5,419 bases of DNA, from contig CAIXMC010000393.1 in the NCBI GenBank assembly GCA_903920405.1, forward strand, positions 1 through 5,419, read 5' to 3'. The notes beneath the pieces are model-generated. The model worked only from the letters and a program-made list of their open reading frames with translations, ran no database searches and was not told where the DNA came from. This DNA comes from an uncultured beta proteobacterium (GTDB lineage: Bacteria; Pseudomonadota; Gammaproteobacteria; Burkholderiales; Burkholderiaceae_C). The position numbers and the translations under genes were made by a program. This document shows, piece after piece, positions 1-5,419 of the stretch. How positions within the stretch are numbered: position 1 is the stretch's first letter; each line of letters starts with the position of its first letter.

Positions 1-139
1 GTAATAAGTTCCCCATTTGGCTCGTCAGATTTGGGCGCACTGCGTCGTTACAAATCGCTTATGTGGCATGGCCACACCGCGCGATTTGCGCCTAGCATTG
101 CATCTTTAACTCTGCCGAGCCAAATGGGGAACTTATTAC
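1..139. repeat. Perfect 24-bp inverted repeat with 91-bp spacer (MITE-like)
   Basis: Bases 1-24 (beginning GTAATAAGTTCCCC) are the exact reverse complement of 116-139. A few matching bases continue inward imperfectly, to about 32 on the left and 108 on the right. The spacer (25-115) carries no credible gene. The layout resembles the terminal inverted repeats of a small non-autonomous mobile element. The left arm starts at the first base of the window, so its true outer end and any target-site duplication cannot be seen. There is no T-run after the right arm, so it does not look like an intrinsic terminator. The repeat itself is directly observed; the mobile-element reading is inference. Confidence 0.85.
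51..88. repeat. Two-stem hairpin in left repeat copy
   Basis: The outer stem pairs CAAATCGC (51-58) with GCGATTTG (81-88). The inner stem pairs TGTGGC (62-67) with GCCACA (71-76) around a 3-base loop, with an asymmetric internal loop (59-61 and 77-80) between the stems. It would form as single-stranded DNA or RNA. No U-run follows, so a terminator role is unlikely. Confidence 0.6.
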
Positions 140-157
140 TGACCACATCCCAAGCAA

Positions 158-191
158 AAATCGCGCGGTGTAGCTCAGCTACATAAAATTT
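158..191. repeat. Matching hairpin in right repeat copy
   Basis: A 7-bp stem pairs TGTAGCT (169-175) with AGCTACA (177-183) around one central base. A weak outer stem pairs AAAT (158-161) with ATTT (188-191). It is the counterpart of the hairpin at 51-88. The inner-stem pair G65-C73 of the left copy is replaced here by an A-T pair (positions 172 and 180), so pairing is preserved despite sequence change. The outer stem has decayed relative to the left copy. Confidence 0.6.
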
Positions 192-255
192 GTAACGATG
201 CAGTGCGCAAAAATCTGACAATCCAAATGCAAAAATTATTTCTGACTTTATCCTT

Positions 256-272
256 TGCTTGGGCATCAAGCA
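256..272. promoter_or_regulatory. Candidate operator: 6-5-6 dyad TGCTTG-N5-CAAGCA
   Basis: TGCTTG (256-261) and CAAGCA (267-272) are perfect inverted half-sites separated by five bases, ending 32 bases before the adaptor start codon. Size and position fit a binding site for a dimeric repressor of the TetR or MarR type, which often control efflux operons. A chance palindrome is also possible. No regulator gene is in the window and no confident -35/-10 pair was found near it, so the role is speculative. Confidence 0.25.
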
Positions 273-293
273 TTCTCATCCGTATTTACCCTC

Positions 294-297
294 GGAA
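294..297 (+). promoter_or_regulatory. Weak ribosome binding site for the adaptor gene
   Basis: GGAA (294-297) lies 7 bases before the ATG at 305. It is a partial Shine-Dalgarno match, but it favours this start over the in-frame GTG at 203 and ATG at 227, which have no comparable site and lie in or at the edge of the upstream repeat. Confidence 0.45.
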
Positions 298-304
298 AAA
301 CACC

Positions 305-1507
305 ATGTTTCATTGTTCTCACCCCTTTAATGGTTTCTGTTTAGCACGGTATGGCGCGCCAGTCGTCATGGCTTTAAGCGCAGCCATTGTGCTGGCTGCC
401 TGTGGCCAGAATGCATCGCCCGTCGGACAACCTGGTGCTTTCATGCCTCCCGCTGAGGTCGGTGTTGTCACTGTCACGCCAACCGATGTGGGGGTGATGA
501 CTGATCTACCCGGTCGATTGGAGGCATCGAGGGTGGCACAAATCAGGGCACGTGTGGCAGGTGTTTTGCACAAGCGTTTGTTTGTTGAAGGCAGCGATGT
601 TCGCGCAGGCCAGCCGCTTTTTCAAATTGATGCCAGCCCTTACGAAGCTGCCCTGTCTAGCGCGCAGGCCAGTCTGGCCAAGGCTGAGGCCAATGTGATG
701 CAAGCCGCAGCGCAGGCCGATCGCTTCAAGCCTTTGGTTGCAGAACAAGCCATCAGTCAGCAAGAATTTATCAACGCGCAAGCAGCACACATGCAGGCTC
801 AAGCCGATGTGGCGATGGCACGCGCCGCTGTACAAACTGCACGCATTAACGTAGGCTACGCCCATATCACCGCGCCCATTGCGGGTCGAATTGGTCGCGG
901 TTTGGTGACTGAAGGCGCGCTGGTAGGGCAGGGCGAGGCCACACCACTGGCACTTGTTCAACAAATTGATCCCATCTATGTGAATTTCACCCAGTCTGTT
1001 GCAGATGTGATGAAACTGCGCCAGCACAAACGCGCAGGCCAAACGACGGTTCGGGTTCTCATGGAGGATGGCAGTGAGTACGCGTCTCCAGGCAAGTTGC
1101 TGTTTTCAGACTTGACGGTTGACAGCACCAGTGGACAGATCACATTGCGTGCCGTCGTCCCCAACCCCCAAGGTATTTTGTTGCCAGGCCTTTTTGTTCG
1201 GGTACGCATGGAGCAGGCACGTTTAAGCAACGCCATCACCCTGCCGCAACAGGCTGTGACACGTTCACCGCAGGGCGATTCCGTGATGGTGGTATCCATG
1301 GACGGCAAGGTCGCGCCACGCCCCGTGAAGGTGGGCGCACAGCAAAACGGTCAGTGGATTATTTTGAGTGGATTGGCAGCGGGTGAGCAGGTGATGGTCG
1401 ATGGCTTTCAAAAGCTGCGTGGCCCGGCGCCTGTGAAGCCTGTACCGTGGCAGGTCAAAGCCGCCTCTGCACCAGCTTCTGGTATCAGCGCTGCCCATCA
1501 AGGATAA
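305..1507 (+). CDS. acrA: RND efflux periplasmic adaptor lipoprotein (AcrA/MexA family)
   Basis: This membrane-fusion (adaptor) subunit bridges the inner-membrane pump and the outer-membrane channel in the periplasm. From the ATG at 305 it has 400 residues, usual for the family. Residues 1-33 form a lipoprotein signal: a hydrophobic stretch at about 18-32, then lipobox LAAC with Cys33 as the lipidation site. The +2 residue is Gly, as I recall for MexA. A biotinyl-lipoyl half-motif (about 73-109) precedes an Ala/Gln-rich coiled-coil hairpin (about 112-183). The hairpin tip carries the channel-docking RLS motif, R140, L144 and S151, spaced as in AcrA. The second lipoyl half follows (TAPIAGRIG, 189-197), then beta-barrel and membrane-proximal regions with DPIYVNFTQS (222-231), LLPGLFVRV (292-300) and LPQQAVTR (313-320). 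The Pro/Ala-rich C-terminal tail is unremarkable. The frame is open back to 203, so a longer product is formally possible, but the signal peptide and ribosome site support 305. The symbol is family-level only; substrate specificity is unknown. Confidence 0.95.
   Translation: MFHCSHPFNGFCLARYGAPVVMALSAAIVLAACGQNASPVGQPGAFMPPAEVGVVTVTPTDVGVMTDLPGRLEASRVAQIRARVAGVLHKRLFVEGSDVRAGQPLFQIDASPYEAALSSAQASLAKAEANVMQAAAQADRFKPLVAEQAISQQEFINAQAAHMQAQADVAMARAAVQTARINVGYAHITAPIAGRIGRGLVTEGALVGQGEATPLALVQQIDPIYVNFTQSVADVMKLRQHKRAGQTTVRVLMEDGSEYASPGKLLFSDLTVDSTSGQITLRAVVPNPQGILLPGLFVRVRMEQARLSNAITLPQQAVTRSPQGDSVMVVSMDGKVAPRPVKVGAQQNGQWIILSGLAAGEQVMVDGFQKLRGPAPVKPVPWQVKAASAPASGISAAHQG
1500..1504 (+). promoter_or_regulatory. 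Ribosome binding site of the transporter gene
   Basis: AAGGA lies 9 bases before the ATG at 1514 and abuts the adaptor stop codon (1505-1507). A ribosome finishing the adaptor sits on this site, which suggests coupled translation of the two subunits. Confidence 0.7.
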
Positions 1508-1513
1508 AAACTC

Positions 1514-4500
1514 ATGGCCAAATTTTTTATAGACCGTCCCATTTTTGCGTGGGTGATTGCACTGTTCATCATGGTGATGGGCATGGTGGCCATCACCCAG
1601 TTGCCGATTGCTCAGTATCCGCCTGTTGCGCCGCCCTCCATCATCATCTCGGCGGCCTACCCTGGCGCATCGGCTCAAACACTTGAAGACAGCGTGCTGT
1701 CCATCATCGAACAAGAGATGAATGGCTCCCCCGGCCTGATTTACATGGAAGCCACAGCCCAGGCCAACGGCACTGGCAGCATCACCTTGAGCTTTCAACC
1801 TGGCACCCAACCCGATTTGGCACAGGTCGATGTTCAAAACCGCTTGTCCCGCGCTGCGCCACGCCTGCCTTCTGCCGTGACGCAGCAAGGGGTGCGTGTC
1901 GAAAAATCGCGCAGCAACTTCCTGTTGTTTACCATTTTGTCATCTGACAACCCCGACCTCACCCCTGTGGCGCTGGGCGACTATGCGGCGCGCAGCGTGG
2001 TGCCAGAAATTCAACGCCTTCCCGGTGTAGGCCAGGCCCAGTTGTTTGGCACTGAGCGTGCCATGCGGGTCTGGTTTGACCCTGCCAAACTGGTCGGCTA
2101 CAACCTGTCGGCTGCCGATGTCACCAACGCCATTCGTTCCCAAAACGCGCAGGTGTCCGCCGGCGAAATTGGCAGTTTGCCCAACATCTTGGGCCAGGGT
2201 ATCTCGGCAACGGTTGTGGTCAACGGTCAATTGACCACAACAGAGCAGTTTGGCAATGTGGTGCTGCGTGCCAACGCCGATGGATCGACCGTTCGCCTGA
2301 AAGATGTGGCACGCATTGAACTCGGCGCTCAGTCTTATGCCACGTCGGCTCGGTTGAATGGCAAGCCTTCCACCGGTATCGGTGTGCAGTTGTCCCCCAG
2401 CGGCAATGCGCTGGCCACGGCAAAAGCCGTTCGCGCCCGAATGCACGAGCTTGAACCCTTCTTTCCCAAGGGTCTTACCTGGTCTATTCCTTATGATAGT
2501 TCGCGCTTTATCGAGACCTCCTTGCGGCAGGTGGCCGAAACGCTGGTTGAGGCCATTGCACTGGTGTTTTTGGTGATGTTTTTGTTTTTGCAAGACTGGC
2601 GCTACACCCTCATTCCCACGTTGGTCGTGCCTGTGGCGCTGCTGGGCACGTTTGCCACTTTGCTGGCGATGGGCTTTTCCATCAACGTTCTGACCATGTT
2701 TGCGATGGTGCTGGTGATTGGCATTGTGGTCGATGATGCGATTGTGGTGGTGGAAAACGTTGAACGCATCATGAGCGAAGAAGGTTTGCCACCCGTTCAA
2801 GCCACCCGCAAGGCGATGGGGCAAATCTCCGGGGCCATCATCGGCGTGACGGTTGTGTTGATCTCGGTGTTTGTGCCTCTGGCATTTTTCAGTGGTTCCA
2901 TTGGCAACATTTACCGCCAGTTTGCAGCGGTCATGGGCGTGTCGATTGCGTTTTCGGCGTTCCTGGCGTTATCCCTCACCCCTGCCTTGTGCGCTTCATT
3001 GCTCAAGCCTGTGGAGGCCGGACACCATCATGCCAAGACCGGATTTTTTGGCTGGTTTAACCGTGGATTTGCGCGTACTGCCAAGGGTTACGAGCGCGGT
3101 ATCGCCAAGTTGATGCCCCGCGCAGCGCGTTATCTGTTCATCTATTTGGCCATTGTGGCCGTCGCAGCGTTGATGTACCAGCGACTGCCCACCTCATTTT
3201 TACCCAATGAAGATCAGGGCAGCATGATGGTCAATGTGCAACTTCCACCCGGCGCCACTCAGGAACGCACGCTGGCCGTGATGCAGCAGGTGGAAGGTTT
3301 CATGTTGAAACAACCCGAAGTCAAAAGCATGGTGAGCGTTTTGGGGTTCAGCTTTTCAGGTCAGGGCCAAAACGCAGCATTTGCATTTGTCACCTTGAAA
3401 GACTGGTCAGAGCGTGTTGGGGCTGACAGTTCGGCACAAGCCCTGGCGGGTCGTGCGTTTGGTGCTTTGTCGGGCATTCGTGATGCTTTTATCTTTGCCT
3501 TAAGCCCGCCGCCCATTCCAGAACTGGGTTCATCTTCGGGCTTTAGTTTCAGGCTGCAAGACCGCGCCGGCCTAGGGCACGAGGCACTTCTGGCAGCACG
3601 CAATCAACTCTTGGGCATGGCCAGTCAAAGCAAAATCATCACCCAGGTTCGCCCGGACGGTCTGGAAGATGCCCAGCAATTGCAAATTGACATTGACCGC
3701 GACAAGGCCAACGCCCTTTGTGTGGTGTTTGATGCCATCTACAGTGTGCTGTCCACCGCCCTGGGTTCACGCTACGTCTTTGACTTTCCCAACGCAGGCC
3801 GATTGCAGCGCGTGGTGGTGCAGGCCGATGCCCCCGCCAGAATGCAGGGCGATGATGTCTTGAACCTGAATGTACAGAACAGCAAGGGGCAAACCGTGCC
3901 TTTGTCGGCGTTTGCCAGCACACGCTGGGTGACAGGTGCCATGCAAACCATTCGTTACAACGGCTACCCCGCCATGCGAATCAGTGGCAGCGCCGCACCC
4001 GGCTTTAGCACCGGAGCTGCCCTGACCGAAATGGAACAGCTTGCCTCCAAATTGCCCGCAGGTTTCGGGTTTGAGTGGACAGGCACTTCGCGTGAAGAAA
4101 AACTGGCCGGCTCGCAAGCCATCATCTTGTACGGGTTTGCAATTTTGTCGGTGTTTTTGTGTCTGGCTGCCTTGTATGAAAGCTGGACGATTCCGCTGTC
4201 GGTGATTTTGGTCGTGCCCTTGGGTGTGCTGGGCGTGATTGCTGCCACCTTGTTGCGCATGTATGCCAACGACGTGTATTTTCAGGTGGGCTTGATCACC
4301 ATCATCGGGCTGTCTTCCAAAAATACCATCTTGATCATTGAGTTTGCCAAAGACCTGCAAGCCCAGGGCAAGAGCGTGGTGGCGTCAGCTCTGGAAGCCG
4401 CCCACCTGCGCTTTCGCCCCATTTTGATGACCTCCATGGCCTTTACGCTGGGCGTGTTGCCATTGGCCATTTCCAGCGGTGCAGGTTCAGCCAGCCAGCG

Positions 4501-4669
4501 CGCGATTGGCACGGGGGTGATTGGCGGCATTTTGACCGGCACCACTTTGGCGGTGGTATTTGTTCCCATCTTCTTTGTGGTGGTTCGCACCTTGTTCAAA
4601 GACAGCGAAAGACAACAACACATCCACGCCGAACAGGCAGCCCACATGGGAGTGCATTCACATGAGTAA
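1514..4669 (+). CDS. acrB: RND multidrug efflux permease (AcrB/MexB, HAE-1 family)
   Basis: This is the proton-driven inner-membrane pump of the tripartite complex, expected to work as a homotrimer. At 1051 residues it matches AcrB (1049), and MAKFFIDRPIFAWV is the classic N-terminus. Twelve membrane segments are visible: TM1 about 10-28, TM2-6 about 340-490, TM7 about 539-555, TM8-12 about 868-1023. Two large periplasmic loops (about 30-335 and 560-865) form the porter and docking domains. The proton-relay residues are all present: D407 and D408 in TM4, K936, R966 and T973 (AcrB K940, R971, T978). The paired aspartates point to drug rather than heavy-metal export. The drug-pocket phenylalanines F136, F178, F612, F614 and F625 are kept; the AcrB F610 position is V607. 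The switch-loop region GFSFSGQGQN is at 611-620. Cytoplasmic His clusters occur at 504-506 and in the last 16 residues. Residues 736-756 contain several departures from the family pattern. The gene starts 6 bases after the adaptor stop and overlaps the next gene by 8 bases. The symbol is family-level; true substrates are unknown. Confidence 0.97.
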   Translation: MAKFFIDRPIFAWVIALFIMVMGMVAITQLPIAQYPPVAPPSIIISAAYPGASAQTLEDSVLSIIEQEMNGSPGLIYMEATAQANGTGSITLSFQPGTQPDLAQVDVQNRLSRAAPRLPSAVTQQGVRVEKSRSNFLLFTILSSDNPDLTPVALGDYAARSVVPEIQRLPGVGQAQLFGTERAMRVWFDPAKLVGYNLSAADVTNAIRSQNAQVSAGEIGSLPNILGQGISATVVVNGQLTTTEQFGNVVLRANADGSTVRLKDVARIELGAQSYATSARLNGKPSTGIGVQLSPSGNALATAKAVRARMHELEPFFPKGLTWSIPYDSSRFIETSLRQVAETLVEAIALVFLVMFLFLQDWRYTLIPTLVVPVALLGTFATLLAMGFSINVLTMFAMVLVIGIVVDDAIVVVENVERIMSEEGLPPVQATRKAMGQISGAIIGVTVVLISVFVPLAFFSGSIGNIYRQFAAVMGVSIAFSAFLALSLTPALCASLLKPVEAGHHHAKTGFFGWFNRGFARTAKGYERGIAKLMPRAARYLFIYLAIVAVAALMYQRLPTSFLPNEDQGSMMVNVQLPPGATQERTLAVMQQVEGFMLKQPEVKSMVSVLGFSFSGQGQNAAFAFVTLKDWSERVGADSSAQALAGRAFGALSGIRDAFIFALSPPPIPELGSSSGFSFRLQDRAGLGHEALLAARNQLLGMASQSKIITQVRPDGLEDAQQLQIDIDRDKANALCVVFDAIYSVLSTALGSRYVFDFPNAGRLQRVVVQADAPARMQGDDVLNLNVQNSKGQTVPLSAFASTRWVTGAMQTIRYNGYPAMRISGSAAPGFSTGAALTEMEQLASKLPAGFGFEWTGTSREEKLAGSQAIILYGFAILSVFLCLAALYESWTIPLSVILVVPLGVLGVIAATLLRMYANDVYFQVGLITIIGLSSKNTILIIEFAKDLQAQGKSVVASALEAAHLRFRPILMTSMAFTLGVLPLAISSGAGSASQRAIGTGVIGGILTGTTLAVVFVPIFFVVVRTLFKDSERQQHIHAEQAAHMGVHSHE
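4648..4652 (+). promoter_or_regulatory. Ribosome binding site of the outer-membrane factor gene
   Basis: GGGAG lies inside the 3' end of the transporter gene, 9 bases before the ATG at 4662. It supports that ATG as the start and a translationally coupled third gene. Confidence 0.6.
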
Positions 4670-5419
4670 CTTGAAGCGTTTTTGGCCGGTTGGCCTGGCC
4701 TGTGTGCTGTCCGCCTGCTCCCTGATTCCCACTTACGAGCGCCCAAATGCTCCCATTGACAGCAAATGGCCTCATCAATGTCCTTGCGGAAATGATAGCG
4801 AACTACGCAGTACTGACAAGGGCTGGCAGGGTTTTTTTACAGATAAAACCTTGTGTGAACTGATTGAAACGGCGCTCATCCATAACCGCGATTGGCGTGT
4901 GGCCGTATTGAACGTGGAGCAAGCAAGAGCGCAGTTGGGCATTCGCCGCGCCGACCAGTTCCCCAGTATCAGTGCTGCTCTGACAGGCTCACGAACACCC
5001 GACAACGATGGCGCTATCAAAAGCGCTTATGCCGGTGGTTTGACCGTGACGGCTTATGAGCTTGATTTCTTTGGCCGCGTGGCCAGCCTGAAAGAACAAG
5101 CCCTGGCTCAGTACCTAGCCAGCCGAGAAGGCAGCACCACGGCACGCATCAGCCTCATCACCACGGTGGCGCAAGCCTGGCTGAATCTGTTGGCAGACGA
5201 AGATTTGCTGGCCATTTCAAAGCAAACGCTCTCTAGCCGAGAATCTTCGCTCCAACTGATGGAACTCAAATTGCAGCATGGTGCAGCCTCTGAACTCGAA
5301 GTTCAGGTAGCTCAAACGCTGCTGCAAAGCGCCCGCGTCACCGTGGCCGCTTTGCAGCGCCAGCGTTTGCAAGATGAAAACGCACTGGTTTTACTGTTGG
5401 GGCAATCCTTGCCAGAAAC
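4662..5419 (+). CDS. Outer-membrane factor lipoprotein, OprM/NodT family (3' truncated by window)
   Basis: This is the exit-duct subunit, a TolC-like trimeric channel of the outer membrane. The visible part is 252 codons plus two bases, about half of the usual 460-490 residues. It is cut by the window edge, with no internal break. The start overlaps the transporter stop by 8 bases and is preceded by GGGAG. A lipoprotein signal (1-18) ends in lipobox LSAC with Cys19, followed by SLIPTYERP, the family's typical N-terminal pattern. GWQGFFTD (54-61) begins the periplasmic helices. YELDFFGRV (132-140) is the conserved segment leaving the first beta-strands. GAASELEVQVAQTLL (207-221) and NALVLLLGQ (240-248) mark the end of the first of two internal structural repeats. 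C40, C42 and C65 are extra cysteines in the mature part, and the C40-P-C42 pair is unusual for the linker. The three-gene order supports assignment to the same pump. The second repeat and the stop codon lie outside the window. Confidence 0.93.
   Translation, partial: MSNLKRFWPVGLACVLSACSLIPTYERPNAPIDSKWPHQCPCGNDSELRSTDKGWQGFFTDKTLCELIETALIHNRDWRVAVLNVEQARAQLGIRRADQFPSISAALTGSRTPDNDGAIKSAYAGGLTVTAYELDFFGRVASLKEQALAQYLASREGSTTARISLITTVAQAWLNLLADEDLLAISKQTLSSRESSLQLMELKLQHGAASELEVQVAQTLLQSARVTVAALQRQRLQDENALVLLLGQSLPE

Larger units (their letters stand above)
14..229. repeat. Imperfect inverted pair of a ~75-bp repeat unit
   Basis: The + strand from 14 to about 89 aligns with the reverse complement of 229 down to about 155. 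Shared blocks include CATTTGG, GTCAGATTT, GCGCACTGC, TCGTTACAAAT and ACACCGCGCGATTT. Differences are scattered substitutions plus small gaps (CGCTTA at 56-61 against TTTA). The left copy overlaps the left arm of the 24-bp repeat, and the right copy lies beyond its right arm, so two inverted-repeat systems interleave. A head-to-head pair of diverged copies next to a gene is typical of intergenic dispersed repeats such as REP/BIME-like elements. I infer that family type and do not recognise a named one. The right copy ends about 75 bases before the adaptor start codon. Confidence 0.8.

Noticed and set aside
1..139. Long inverted repeat as an intrinsic terminator of an upstream gene
   Set aside because: The loop is 91 bases, the stem is not GC-rich and no T-run follows the right arm.
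184..189. TAAAAT as a -10 promoter box
   Set aside because: It matches the consensus at five of six bases, but no -35-like sequence lies at 16-18 bases upstream (161-166 is TCGCGC). It also sits in the repeat hairpin.
215..254. CTGACA (215-220) as -35 with a downstream -10
   Set aside because: At 16-18 bp spacing there is no acceptable -10. The AATTAT nearby is too close, and TATCCT at 249-254 is too far.
48..269. 73-codon minus-strand open frame across the repeat region
   Set aside because: It runs through both inverted-repeat copies. Its codons simply translate the repeat, it has no ribosome site or recognisable domain, and such frames are expected by-products of dispersed repeats.
203..304. 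N-terminal extension of the adaptor from GTG 203 or ATG 227
   Set aside because: The frame is open, but neither start has a ribosome site and both lie in or at the edge of the repeat. The signal peptide and lipobox fit the ATG at 305.
1940..2824. 294-codon minus-strand open frame opposite the transporter gene
   Set aside because: The protein is rich in His, Gln and Arg, as expected for an antisense shadow of a conserved coding sequence. The + strand gene here has AcrB-family motifs throughout.
1514..4669. Heavy-metal (CusA-type) RND pump
   Set aside because: TM4 has the D407-D408 pair and the drug-pocket phenylalanines of HAE-1 pumps. I see no CusA-like methionine relay.

Overview
The window holds the first two genes and the 5' half of the third gene of a tripartite RND multidrug-efflux operon, all on the + strand. 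In order they are a periplasmic adaptor lipoprotein (305-1507), an inner-membrane proton/drug antiporter of the HAE-1 class (1514-4669) and an outer-membrane factor lipoprotein (from 4662, running off the right edge). The proteins are clear AcrA/MexA, AcrB/MexB and OprM/NodT relatives, so the host is a Gram-negative proteobacterium. The OprM-type lipoprotein as third gene, the moderate GC content and the protein style suggest a betaproteobacterium (Burkholderiales-like). That placement is inference.

Bases 1-304 are intergenic and are the only unusual DNA here. They contain a perfect 24-bp inverted repeat (1-24 against 116-139). A second, imperfect inverted pair of about 75 bp (14-89 against 155-229) is interleaved with it. 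Each copy of the second pair carries a small hairpin, and one stem base pair differs between copies in a compensatory way. This looks like a dispersed, REP- or MITE-like non-coding element sitting directly upstream of the operon. Between it and the first gene is a short 6-5-6 dyad (256-272) that could be an operator. No convincing promoter and no regulator gene are visible.

The genes are tightly packed: 6 bases lie between the adaptor stop and the transporter start, and the transporter and outer-membrane genes overlap by 8 bases. This implies one transcript and probable translational coupling. Together the products would form one envelope-spanning pump. The antiporter picks up hydrophobic or amphiphilic compounds from the periplasm or membrane using the proton gradient, the adaptor seals the channel, and the outer-membrane factor provides the exit duct. 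The actual substrates cannot be read from the sequence.

I found no wholly new system. The points most worth a second look are the nested repeat structure upstream, a cluster of unusual residues in the transporter docking domain, and extra cysteines in the outer-membrane lipoprotein.
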